Positions 1 through 10,795 of a stretch of 64,000 nt of DNA are shown here, piece by piece (the first letter of the stretch is position 1; the number at the start of each line of letters is the position of its first letter). The stretch covers positions 6,944,001 through 7,008,000 of the forward strand of contig OU612072.1 of assembly GCA_914767715.1 (NCBI GenBank), in the 5' to 3' direction. The notes under the pieces are model-generated. The model searched no databases. It saw only the letters and a list, made by a program, of their open reading frames with translations, and was not told where the DNA came from. The DNA comes from Membranipora membranacea. Taxonomy: Eukaryota > Bryozoa > Gymnolaemata > Cheilostomatida > Membraniporidae. The position numbers and the translations under genes were made by a program.

Positions 1-720
1 GAGTGAAGATCTTCTCAAGATATTTTGATTTGCCTAGAGTTGGCGCAAACTCATCATCATCAAGACGCCGTCATCATCATCATGAAGACAAAGTCATCAT
101 TTACGTCAAGTGAAGTGGTAATAAATAGCCTTGAGCCTAATATGTCTAACCGGATACAAAGCTTTCTCACCAACGAGAGCCAAAGAGTAACAAACTGACC
201 AATATGGAGTCTCCACACCAAGACCTTCCTGGTTTTGGCAAATTGCAAACACCTATATTGAAACATGACTTTAGCAACTGGTTGGGGAAAGAACGTATTT
301 AGTTTTTTAGGTCCGCTAGGGTTAATGACCAGCAACGGTCAAATCAGGAGTTTGCACCGACGGGCACCACTGAGGATCGAACCCGTGACCTTGCATTCAT
401 GAGTCTGACACTCTACCAACTTGTAACTGAGCTATCCCTGATCCTCACTTATATATACAAATGATATAATACTACCACAACCTATGAACTGTTAGGTAAC
501 TCTCTATAGACTCTATACTGAAGACACATTAATGTTTGGCGAGGTAAATAAATACAAGTTCTGAACTGATGGGCCTAGATGATGGAATTCATTACTTACA
601 CTTACTCACACTGACTTACTTACACTACAGTCCGGCAGTCCAGTCTGATAATGATGGTAAATGTGCATACAATACTACTCCATGTAAACTGAACGTGTTT
701 AGCGAACATACCATCAGCAT
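1..720. other. Non-coding stretch without a gene
   Basis: No supported coding region. It holds a short CAT/ATC trinucleotide tract around 50-82 and a tRNA-like segment around 362-441 (own entry). The open frames here lack family resemblance and are shadowed on the opposite strand. Confidence 0.5.
362..441 (-). repeat. tRNA-derived SINE-like remnant
   Basis: On the minus strand the segment reads like a tRNA body: an A-box-like TAGCTCAGTTACAAGTTGG, then TAGAGTGTCAGACTCAT, then a B-box GGGTTCGATCC. The T stem has only about three of five pairs, the acceptor arms do not pair and the D loop is enlarged, so a working tRNA is unlikely. It is most simply the head of a tRNA-derived SINE; a decayed tRNA-Met-like gene is the alternative. 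Confidence 0.45.
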
Positions 721-1045
721 CATAAGGCCACGTGACTTTGATATAGCCTGTGATTTTTGTCAGTGGGTGGGGGTGGGAGATGAGTGAAAGAGATAGGGGG
801 AACCATCAAAGTAATCTCATGATCCTTTTCCGATGTGTTTTTTTTTCCAATTTTGTGTGGGTATCTATATATATCTATCATCTATGTCTATGTATGTCTA
901 TGTCTTTATATATAGATACCCACACTAAACACATCGAAAAAGTATCATAAGATTACATTGATGGTTCCCCCCTATACTCATTCTTCTCTTCTCGCCCACC
1001 CACTGACAAAAATCACAGGCTATATCAAAGTCACGTGGCCTTATG
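721..1045. mobile_element. 325-bp foldback MITE with 8-bp target duplication
   Basis: The element starts CATAAGGCCACGTGAC and ends with its exact reverse complement GTCACGTGGCCTTATG. The arms stay complementary for about 150 bp each, through a G-rich tract and the motif GGGTATCTATATATA, leaving a short AT-rich loop near 870-910. The flanks are identical, ATCAGCAT at 713-720 and 1046-1053, which is an 8-bp target-site duplication. That length is typical of hAT-like transposases, but no transposase is encoded. The same terminal sequence ends the 3.74-kb element at 42769-46508, so this is a real family. The element is non-autonomous and its transposase source is unknown. Confidence 0.85.
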
Positions 1046-1053
1046 ATCAGCAT

Positions 1054-2300
1054 CACCCTACCCGAGAATGAAATCTAGAAGAAGGGGTCCTCTCAGATGA
1101 TTTGCAGACATTATGATACAGAAGTTTTTAAAAGTGTTTTTAATAATCGATAGTCAAATATTATTGCGAGTGGCATAACTTTTAATGGTTTAGAATGGGA
1201 TGAAATATGTAAACCTGGTCTAACTTTAACAATAACTCGAAAAGCTGCTTTTTGCAAAAAATGATTGGTTTCAGGGCTGTTTCAGAAGCATGAACCCAAA
1301 ACTCAATTCTATATATCAAGTGAGGATAAAATATATAGTTATACAATTGTACCATAACTGTAGTATCAACATGAGGGCGTACAGCTCTCAGCATCCTCAA
1401 ATTAAGGTTAAGTGTATTTGCTAAAAGCTTGATATGTCTTTAAAATTAATTTTACTATCTATGTAATTCTTAAAAATTAGTTTCATATTTTTGATCTAAA
1501 AGTGACCTACCCATGGAAATTGCATAATTCCCATCATCATAATATATTTGCTTCGCATTCAGCCATTGGATACAATGCAGATAATTTTATTCCTCTGGAC
1601 ATTGAAGGAAAAATGTGAAGCAAAAAATTCAAGCACAGAGCAACATAATCGGGAGGGGTCATAAAGGTATATATAGTCTACCGACAAAAATAATATCATG
1701 TAAAATTCCAGGGCCCAATACAATAACACCTATGAGCTCTGGAAGATGAATTGTTCTGAATTATTTTTCTCCAAAATTGGTATGTGATAGAAAGTCAAGA
1801 ATGTACAATATTCTTTGGTCAGACTTCTTGGTCATAGCTGTAGCTCCAGTAATAAATGCTTCTTCAATCAAATGCTCTCTCATAAATCGATAGAGAAAAG
1901 ATAGGGAAGGTTGATAGATTGGAGCTTCACGTATTTAAAATAACAACGAACACAGGGGTTTAGGAGTTGTCCCATTAAATGCTAGCCTGTCTTGACAAGC
2001 CCAATGAAAAATAGCTTGTCAAGACAGGCTTATTCAATGCAAAGGGAACACTATATTATAGTTTTCACAAGTTACTAACCCATTATCCGAATTCTTCCGC
2101 CACGGAATGTCATCACAGAATGTCATCGCCGTTCTCAAGATCTGTTCTTATTAGGTGGCAACAAAAAACATCCTCAATTACCAAGGGGAGCAACACGAGT
2201 ACATAATTATCTCAAAAGATAACTAACACAATTTTAGCTTACGGGGGCGTATTCATTGTTCGCTAAAAACTATATTCAGGTAAGAATTTAGATCTCAGGC
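1054..2300. other. Non-coding stretch without a gene
   Basis: No coding region or RNA gene recognised. It contains one short perfect palindrome at 1984-2030 (own entry). Confidence 0.5.
1984..2030. repeat. Palindromic mini-element, family P1 copy 1
   Basis: Two perfect 17-bp arms, AGCCTGTCTTGACAAGC and its reverse complement, flank a 13-nt loop. Similar hairpins with the same arm sequence occur at 9627-9681 and 61808-61873, so this is a dispersed family rather than a chance hairpin. Confidence 0.75.
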
Positions 2301-2783
2301 TTACCATGAGGACTTCCAATGCTCATATAACTCCACACTTCAGCATCTTGGTCCCAGTTCTTCTTTCAGGTACACAGACGTACACACAGGCTCTCAAGTT
2401 TCTAAGAATAACAAAGTATATATCTGTATAAAGCAAATCCCACCGTAATAACCCAATGGTTACATGATGGGTTGTCAAGGACTATGCTCTAACTTTCTCC
2501 ATTAATAAATCATCACAATGGAATATTTTGGCATCGTATCTAGATGGGGCCTTTGCTAACCCAGGGAGGTTTGGGGTAGTGTCAGATTAAGCGAAATAAG
2601 CAAAGCTCAATTCAAACTATCTCCTCATGATACAGCAATGCAACTTTGATACGACTACACATTTAACCTTCACAAAATTAAACCATTTTCACGAAATATT
2701 GAAGGTCAGTATAGATTCCTTGCGCTGTGGTAATTCAAGAAGGCCAACTCGTTTCAAAATCATTCAGCAGTTAAAAAGAATAC

Positions 2784-4041
2784 CTTGTACAGATCCCAAC
2801 TGTTTTCGGCAATCCATATGGTATTCAGAGTCTATCACGCCACAGTCCGGCATCATGACGGACATCAGCTCCGGCCTGAACAGCCCTGCAAATGAATTAA
2901 AGTGACTGTGAAGAAATCAGGTTTGTGGTATCATTCTAGAGTTCTCACTCTACCTTTTAGGACCTTCACATCTCAACTTTGAATGAAAATCAGTTGAAAC
3001 TGGGCCATATGTTGTTAATAAACCTTATCGCAGTGTTCTAAATTAGACTGAGAACTCAAGAATGATACAAAAATCTGATTCCTTCCCAATCACCTTGATA
3101 AGACTGTGACAGCTTCTCGCAGTGGACAAGCAGATGACCCTAGCAAATTATGCGATCAGCCTGGCCAAGAAAGTTTATATCGATGTAAATCAAAGAGAAT
3201 ATAAATATATGAATCCACTAGATCCATCAGATAACCTAATTGAGACCACAAGAGAGAAAAATTCTTAAAATTTAAATTTCATAACCATTTTGCTACAGTA
3301 TTGGGTCACCACCCAGTAATGTCTTACCATAATATTTTTCTACTTATAATAATTGATAACCATAGTCTTCTACAGCAGCTGTGTCACAGTCCCACCCTCA
3401 GTTTATCAGAAAACCACATACGTCCTGTAGATTCTAAGAACAAATAAAGAAATCAACTTCTATTAGAATCATTCCGGCTTTACCTAGAATGATATTTGAG
3501 CTTTACTTTTTTCCAGCTCCGTTATTATAGCTAATCACTATTGAAGATTGCTCATTTGTGTTGGGAACAGATATATTTGATCATTCAGGGAAGGATGGAG
3601 TAGTAATACACCCAATAAAATCAGTTGCAGTCTGAAAAATATCAACTCCATCGATTCAAAATCACTTGCGCAATACAGGAAAGCAAACTTGATATGATAA
3701 CAGAGGTTTGTTGATTTATTAGAGAGTAGGAGTAGAGTATTTCTCTCACATTCAGTTTGTCGCAGTTGCTCTGCACATATTTTTTACCCTTTGGGTTTTA
3801 CCCTTAAAGCTAAAACGTTGGGAAATCATAGGTGTGCAGTCAAAAGTTCAGATAAAAACCTCCTAGTTGGTTGTTACCTTCAGACAGTCATACGATTGGC
3901 CACTTCAAAATCCAAGGCCACCTAGTAAATTTGTATCAAACACAACGCAACGTAAAGGAAAATATAAAAGTACCTGACAGTTCAAGGAACATAAAGAGCT
4001 TGTCTCCTGAACCGGTACAGTGACGTATCGCCACCTCAAAC
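2784..4041 (-). CDS. Two phase-compatible candidate exons of an unidentified gene
   Basis: On the minus strand, 4041-3974 is bounded by an acceptor (TATGCCAG) and a donor (GTACTT) and encodes a stretch containing FEVAIRHCTGSGDKLFMF. The segment 2885-2784 has a strong acceptor (CATTTGCAG), ends at donor GTATTC, and encodes a stretch containing LFRPELMSVMMPDCGV. The one base left at the end of the first fits the two bases at the start of the second, so they could be joined. A third exon-like piece at 2362-2305 (around NWDQDAEVWSYM, donor GTAAGC) does not fit in phase. No family is recognised. The exons may belong to a live gene, or to a decaying one within the repeat units described separately. 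Confidence 0.3.
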
Positions 4042-4800
4042 CTGGCATAGGAAATAAACAAGATTGTTTAAGTGAGAACACCCAGTAGGTCTGTAATTAG
4101 AATGAGAGGTCTCAGCTACATTACTGCTGCTATTCAGTTAACTAAAATCAATTCCAAATTGTTCATATGTAAGATTTATGGTTTCACCGTGAAGTGAGCA
4201 ATTCAGGAAACAATACATCAGGCAGGTCAACACTTCACACGTGATAGATCAGCATATTAAGCTGAGCCGATCATGCGATGGATCAAGGCCTCGAGTTAGT
4301 CGAAAGCAAGAAGATTGACGAATTATTCTCTCCTAGCACTGAACTCGAATAGCTAGCCAATGCGAGTATGTTGCTTGATGGCATTATAGTCTTAGCTGGA
4401 CTGACCTCCCCAAAAATTATGACATAAAAGAACGAAAAAAACAAATACAGATCATTGCGATCAGACCTAGCTTGTTTTCATATAGCATGCTACAACACTC
4501 GTGTTACCAAATAATTGAGAATTTACTTTTGCAACAAAACCCTATTTTTGCATGCAAGGCAACTTCATTAGATTTTACAAGCAGAATTTACCAGCAACAA
4601 TTGTCTCACAACTTTCATAGTTGGTGATAGCAATACAATCAATAAATCAAAGTAGTGATTTTCACCGCAAATTGATATTGGCTGGTATTATACCAGTATC
4701 AGTACCAACAGTTTGGAGTTGTCCGATTTATGTCAAGGAGAAGACTACTACCAAAATTCAACAGGAATAACCACTATGCTGTCAGCTCCCACCCTCCCTG
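3320..4800. repeat. Degenerate ~1.5-kb repeat unit, copy A
   Basis: This stretch shares ordered blocks with 6770-7420 (copy B) and 7505-7890 (copy C). Examples are the GTCTTACCAT...CAGCTG(T/G)GTCACAG block near 3320, the CGCCACCTCAAACC...AAATAAACAAGATTGTT block near 4030 and the GGAGTTGTCC block near 4715. Copies B and C carry matching but partly deleted versions, as if a segment had been tandemly duplicated and then eroded. On the minus strand the first block resembles an exon with a GTAAGAC donor, but its reading frame is interrupted in copies A and C. Confidence 0.6.
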
Positions 4801-4902
4801 CTGAGTTTTGAACAAACTTCCAACACAGATCACCAAAACTAGTGCTGATTGACGACAATCATTTGAGTGCGCTCACTTTTCGTGGCAAACAGCTTCACTT
4901 AA

Positions 4903-6718
4903 TCATGGTGACGCGACGTCACTGGAGGGTGTAGAAAAAGTGATTTTTACTGATGGCTATCATTGATTTACCTGTCCCAGCTCTCGTTAAATGTTGATAA
5001 TTCAATTGGCTTCAATCGGAATTTAAGTTTGAAAATCGCAATAAATTCAGCAGCTTCTGCCGATCATTTTGATAGTCTATTTAGCTTCATAGCTTAAATA
5101 TTATCAATAAAGCAAGCTATTGAAAACGGTGCATAGACTTAAAGCTATAATTTTTTTTGCAGTTTCAGTCCTGAATAAATGCTTACATCTCAAACAATTT
5201 TGATGGAATTTTGAGTTTGAAAATTGCAAATTGCAAAAGCAAGCTATTGAAAACGGTGCATAGACTCAAAACTATAACTTTTTTTGCAGTTTCAACCTTG
5301 ATTTGAAGTTTATTGCCTAATCAATTTTAATGGGATTTCAAGTTTGAAAATTGCAATAGACTCAGCAGCTTATGGGGCTCATTTTGAAGGTCTGTTCAGC
5401 GTTGTAGCTCAGGTATAACCGGGGAGTTTAGGACTTTCCTCCTTGTTATAACCGAACAAGCAAGGACAATACCTAGCAGGCAAAGGAAAGTATAGTCATT
5501 GTATCACAGTTACATACTGGTGGTTCAGAAGATCCGCTCTGGCCTGGCTTATCCATTGTGAACAATAGTGCTTAGCTTGATGAGTGTTACAAATGCTGTG
5601 TACTCAGAAATATAGAAATATGTTGCTATATTGCTGACTCCAGCAGACCCAATAAACAGAATAGTATTTCAAAAGTTCATAAGATAGTGTTTTGTGGTCA
5701 GAATTGATGTATTATGATTTCCTAAATTACCGGATTTAGCTGTTGCTTGTTTTATCAGGCTGCTAATATAAGGTAAGAACGAGGAGAATGCTGCCGGGGC
5801 AGGAGGTCTCCCTTTACTTTTGACCCACCGAAGTGACCATTATATTAGCTACACAGAATATCATCTACTATGAACTTCAATTTTATTTGAAGCTTTGTGA
5901 GGTCCGGCCATGACTTGTTTACTTCCAACTATCTCGTTTGGTCACATTTCAATAATGGTGGTGGATATTTTGTCTAAGGTCATGACATTTCTTATTGTGT
6001 ATTCCTGGCTAAAAATGAGCAAAAAAGCATTAAAAACAAGCAAGAATGAAATTAGTCATTTCTTTGGTAATTGTGTATTCACCAAGTAAATTCAATTGCT
6101 TGCTTCCTCAATTATTCCAAGGAAGAAAGTCCTGAACTTCATGGTTATGCTTGAGCTACAAGGCAGAACAGACCATCAAAAGGATCTCCACAAGCTACTG
6201 AATCTATTGCAATTTTTAAACTCAAAATCCCATCGAAATTGATAAGGAAATAAACTTTAAAACAGGGCTGAAACTGCAAAAAAAATTATTGCTTCGAGTC
6301 TAAGCACCGTTTTCAATAGGTTGATTTTTTGATAATATTTGAGCTACAAAGCTAAACAGACTATTAAAATGATCACCAGAAGCTGCTGAATTGATAGCAA
6401 TTTTCAAAATCAAAATTCCAACAAAATTGTTTGAGAAATAAGCATTTAACTAGGACTGAAACTGCAAAAAAATTATGGCTCTGAGTCTATGCACTGTTTT
6501 CAAAAGCTTGGTTTTTTGATAATATTTGAGCTATGAAGCTAAACAGACTATCAAAATGAAGTTGCTGAATCTTTTGCAATTTTGCAATTTTCAAACTTAA
6601 ATTCCGATCGAAGCCAATTGAGTTATCAACATTTAACCAGAGCTGGAACAGGTAAATCAATGATAGCCATCAGTAAAAATCACTTTTTCTACACCCTCCA
6701 GTGACGTCGCGTCACCAT
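4903..6718. mobile_element. 1.8-kb foldback element with modular arms
   Basis: The left end ATGGTGACGCGACGTCACTG is mirrored at the right end, and the first ~70 bp of each end are nearly perfect inverted copies. The arms (about 4903-5455 and 6115-6718) contain repeated modules with the wording CAAGCTATTGAAAACGGTGCATAGACT, a GCAGTTTCA block and TTTGAAAATTGCAA. These occur directly repeated within each arm and inverted between arms. A core of roughly 650 bp separates the arms. No open frame of note is present. No clear target-site duplication could be read. The structure resembles Foldback-type DNA elements; it sits between repeat units A and B and appears to have inserted into that repeat. Confidence 0.7.
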
Positions 6719-6769
6719 AATTAGTGGCTCACTTCAGCTATATACAGTGTCCTGTCTAGGTTTATTATT

Positions 6770-7420
6770 AAGTCCATGGATTTCATGTCTTACCATCATA
6801 GTGTTGTGCTCATAGTAAATGTAGTAGTAGGCTTCTCCAACAGCTGGGTCACAGTTATACTTTCAGCTTATCAGTGATAAAGTGATGCATCGCCATCTCA
6901 AACCTTGTACAAGAAATAAACAAGATTGTTCAAGCGAGACGACTCAATGGTTCTTGAAAATGGAATGAGAGTTTTCGAGCAACACTCCTGCTCTTTTAGT
7001 CAATCCCAAATTGTTCGGGCTAAAGAGATCTTCTAGCACTGCTCTCAAAAAGCTAGTCAATGGAGATAGGGTGTTAGATAGCATAAGTCTTAGCTGGACA
7101 GCATTTTCAATAAAGTCTGATATCATAAAAGAATGACGCCAGCAAATTCAGATCACAGTAATCAGATCTAGCTTGTTCCATACAGCATCCTTGGGCTATG
7201 CTATATCAATTATAAAGGCATCTATATGTATATATGTTTATCAGACTTGTAGTGCATTTGTTGCGCTACCAGACATTTGACTATTTCTTTTGGAACAAGT
7301 AGCGATTTTACTGCAAATCAGTATTTTATATTCCAGTATGAGTACTAACAGTTGGGAGTTGTCCAACTTATGTCAAGGAGAAAATAACTATTAAAATACC
7401 AATGGAATAACCGCTGTAGA
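6770..7420. repeat. Degenerate repeat unit, copy B (internally deleted)
   Basis: Matches blocks of copy A (3320-4800) in the same order, but joins the first block directly to the CGCCATCTCAAACC block near 6890, so about 600 bp present in copy A are missing. On the minus strand it contains a stretch read around NCDPAVGEAYYYIYYEHN ending at a GTAAGAC donor, open in this copy only. Confidence 0.55.
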
Positions 7421-7504
7421 GTGGTCACTGTCTAATACAAACAGCTTCAGCTTACTGGGCCAGTTAACTATGCACTGCTATACACTGTTCTACATGCAAG
7501 ATAT

Positions 7505-7890
7505 AACAGCTCATGTCTTACCATCATAGTGTTGTGCTCATAGTTAATAATAACAGTCATCTTCTCCAACAGCTGGGTCACAGGTCTACTTTCAGCTATT
7601 CAGAATACTATGTTGTTTCTATAAACAAATAATGAAAGTTATTACTATTAGAATCATGGCCTGTGTTCAGGCTTCACTTACTCTAGCTCTCTCAGTCATA
7701 GGTAACTGCTATTGAAATTGTCATATTTTTGCGCTGCAGCTGGGCAACTCATAGACATGGAACAGATATATTTGATAATATAGGGAGGGTCGGAGTAGTA
7801 AAAAGCCAACTTGAGTCAGCCGCAGTCTGAAAAACACCAATTCCATTAATACAGAGTTACTTGCACAATCATACAGGAAATTAACTTGGG
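7505..7890. repeat. Degenerate repeat unit, copy C (partial)
   Basis: Matches the 3320-3680 part of copy A and the first part of copy B: GTCTTACCATCATAGTGTTGTGC, the CAGCTGGGTCACAG block and the GGAACAGATATATTTGAT block. It ends where the CACT-rich simple sequence begins (about 7905-7945). Confidence 0.55.
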
Positions 7891-7899
7891 ACAAGTCTT

Positions 7900-8700
7900 A
7901 CAAAACTCACTCACAGCACTCACTCACTCACAACACTCAGTGCTGTATAGGCCTTGAGCGGTGCAAGATATGTCTCAAACAGCACCTGCCACAAGTCTTA
8001 CAACACATGTCGCAACTGCCTGTTTTAGAGCCAACTTATAATAACATACATCTCTGTAATGCTGCCACATCAAAAATAACCCCATCTAGATCTGTACCAA
8101 CCAAATCAGCATCCAGATGCAATTATCGCAAACAGCACAAAGAGAGATGGATCACAACTACGGCTATCGCTAGAAAAGTCCTGCGCATGATTCCTGCTCT
8201 TGCCTTGAGGAATTTAACCTGGCTCCTCCCCACCCACTAACTGGTTGGAACAAACACACCCTATCGGACATCAAGAATGTGTTCTATCAGTTTTAATCAA
8301 AAGATCGGGTTTTTGTGAACCATTATCATAGGTACGTCACCTAATCTTCGAAGAGTACAGGATGTACTACTATATCATGTCGTATAACTGCCGTGGACAT
8401 ATAGTGTTACCAGCGGTTGCGACAAATGGAACTTGTTGAGGTTTTTATAAATATTATGTGACGTCGAGCTCATTCATGTTTTTTTTATTTGTGCAAGTGG
8501 ATGCCAAGCCTCTGGGACATTACTGAGTTATACTTGGATCACTTTATTGCAAGAATATCCTCGCCACTGTACACTTACACGCAAATCACATTCTAATAGT
8601 TACCCAAGATTTGTGATTGAACATCAGCAGTGTATGCAGGGCAACTCCTTTGTTGTAGTAGTAGATCCGAGATGATTTTGGAAACAACATGGCTTAACTC
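7900..8700. other. Non-coding stretch without a gene
   Basis: Contains CACT/ACTC simple repeats near 7905-7945. The open frame around 8007-8240 shows no family signature or splice context and is not called. Confidence 0.4.
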
Positions 8701-8702
8701 AC

Positions 8703-9150
8703 AGGTCTTGAAAAAGCTAAATTACTCGCCTATACCAGTTTGGTCCGCCCTAAGCTAGAATATGCAGATGTGCTCTGGGGTCCGTCTGACAAAACATCCA
8801 TAGGTGAATTGGAACTGATACAAAACAAAGCCATTAGATTTGTAAAATGTATTAAGGGCAGGTACGGCGTTACAGAGGGGCGCTCGACTTCAGACCCTAC
8901 AAGAAAAGAGAAAATCCCACGGAATATCACTCCTGATGAGAATCCTCTCAGACCAGAACAATCATGCGACCCTATCTGCAGAATATGATGAAAATTGTTA
9001 ACTGTAGATCTCAAAATACTACGCAAACAAGGGCAGCTAAAAGAGGGGAACCCACCTCTAGACAAGCATCATCCGCAACATATCACAACAGCTTCCTCCC
9101 AAATAACATCGGAGACCTTCGGATAGGATCTCACCAAAATTAAATACACA
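8703..9150 (+). mobile_element. 3' fragment of a non-LTR retrotransposon (decayed)
   Basis: The plus strand encodes the end of a LINE reverse transcriptase. The stretch around YTSLVRPKLEYADVLW followed by LIQNKAIRFV is the classic sequence after the polymerase domain in jockey/CR1-like elements. Further on, in another frame, RAAKRGEPTSRQ and YHNSFLPNNIGDLR match the usual C-terminal tail. At least one frameshift (after about 8880) and stops separate these parts, and the polymerase core with its YADD motif is missing, so the copy is dead. Confidence 0.7.
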
Positions 9151-9261
9151 ATGGCTGACTACAATCTCAAAAATGCCTTACTACACGAGGCACTCGAGAT
9201 TTATACCACCTAGGTAGTTATTGGGTGTTCTAAAATATTGGAGGTAAGAATTGAGGTAAGA

Positions 9262-9445
9262 AAGCCTGGGTCTTAGTTGGCAATGTTTTACTGCCCCCTT
9301 GAGTTTTTGTTATTGTTGGGAAGTCAAATATTGCCAAAGACCAGTGACAGTTAAGCCGCAGATCCTATTTCAAAACCTGGGTCTTTGGCAATGTTTGACT
9401 GCCCCCTTGATTTTTTGTTGTTTTTGGGAAGTCAAACTCTTTGGT
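9262..9445. repeat. Tandem duplicate of a ~110-bp segment
   Basis: CTGGGTCTT...GGCAATGTTT...ACTGCCCCCTTGA...TTGGGAAGTCAAA occurs at about 9266-9330 and again at about 9376-9432. The second copy is followed by an inverted version (GGGATTACCCAAAGACCC), giving hairpin potential. Confidence 0.6.
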
Positions 9446-9626
9446 CAAACCGGGATTACCCAAAGACCCAGATTTTTTTTAGTAGAACCCTGTGGCTTAA
9501 CTGTTATTACTATGGTCTATTTGAAAATGATTAGATATTTCGCCTTTTTTTTGGTTCATAATACTATTATTTACCAAGCTTAAGTCAATTCTATACCTAC
9601 GATATCACCAGGCCCTGGCCTTCTAC

Positions 9627-9681
9627 TAGCCTGTCTTGAAGCTTTGTTCGGACAAAGCTTGACAAATGACAAGACCGGCTA
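9627..9681. repeat. Palindromic mini-element, family P1 copy 2
   Basis: Starts TAGCCTGTCTTGA and contains the inner palindrome AAGCTTTGTTCGGACAAAGC. The right arm ends GACCGGCTA with a few differences from the left arm. It shares the arm sequence of the copies at 1984-2030 and 61808-61873. Confidence 0.65.
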
Positions 9682-9699
9682 CAGGCCTCCGGACTTTTG

Positions 9700-10795
9700 C
9701 TGGCACATTACCTTACCTTCAACTTAATCCAAACCGTCCACATCACGGGCACTTATGGATAAATATACCATCATTATCCGTGTGTGGGGGGGGGGGGTTA
9801 GACTAGAGAGTATTTCATAGCTGAGGAGGTAGGGAATTGTATTATTTCCCTATTAGTCTAATTCAATTAAGTTAAAGAAAGAAAAAACAATTTGTAAACA
9901 ACAGTCAAGCAATCAGTTTGGCCTGATGCACCACTCAAGTGATCATTGGTATGAAAAGAAAATGCCTGTCCAGTGTTAAAGAAAGGATTTGATTAGAGAT
10001 AGACCACAAAAGTTGACCAAAGTGAACCGCATACGTTGTCGTCAATGTTAGTAGTGCGTGTTAAACATGGTACAGTTAGTCGGGTGGAAAGTACACATTG
10101 AATTCCATATAGTACAATTCAATGTGCTGACAGGAAAAGACTGCTCTCACATTACATTCTCACATCACATTCTCTCTCACATTACATTCACTATTCAGCC
10201 AGTCCAAATTTTACTGAGAGTCTAATTTGTATGAACTTCTTTCAACCTTGGAAACCTTTTAATAAGGTGACCAATCATAGCGAATCATTTGGATTTCGTG
10301 TATTTCTTAGTTTTCTTAAAGAGTTTTCGCTTTGGTTTGCTTACAGCATTGATAATATTTTATTCATGTAGTAAGATAGAATAACTTTACAGGCTACATA
10401 GAGAGAGTTTAGAAGTGCACAAATATGATGAAAATCTCAATCTGTCCAATGAAAAAATATGTGCATAACAATAAAACAAACATAGGTTAGATAATAAAAT
10501 GACTATAAATAAATGTAATCTCGCTAAATAAACTAATATAATAACCTATGTTAAATCACTTCCAGCAAGGAGTAACTGCTACTCCTTGGTTCCAACCACA
10601 GAGACCTTTTACGTTTATTTTTAAGCCATGTTTGTTTTACTGTAATCATTTTTAATAGGGCATCAGTTTTTAACACTTTCTTTTCACAACATATATCATG
10701 TTAGTGATAGAAAAAAAAAAGCAATCACTCATTCAATCGATCGACATCAGTAATTATCAGCGCAGTTCTTGGGAATGATTTGCATCACTAGTAAA
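9700..10795. other. Non-coding stretch without a gene
   Basis: Holds a run of 12 G at 9786-9797 and a short CACATTACATTCTCTC-type simple tract near 10147-10188. The part nearest 10614 is probably the 3' untranslated region of the minus-strand gene at 10796-12100. Confidence 0.5.
10614..10619 (-). terminator. Candidate polyadenylation signal of the Ly6-type gene
   Basis: AATAAA on the minus strand, about 180 bp past the stop codon at 10796-10798. Position and sequence fit; no further support. Confidence 0.45.

Noticed and set aside
362-441. A functional tRNA gene
   Set aside because: A- and B-box-like parts exist, but the acceptor stem does not pair and the T stem is broken.
2627-2905. 92-codon plus-strand frame
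   Set aside because: It has no family signature and is antisense to a better minus-strand exon candidate at 2784-2885 with a strong acceptor.
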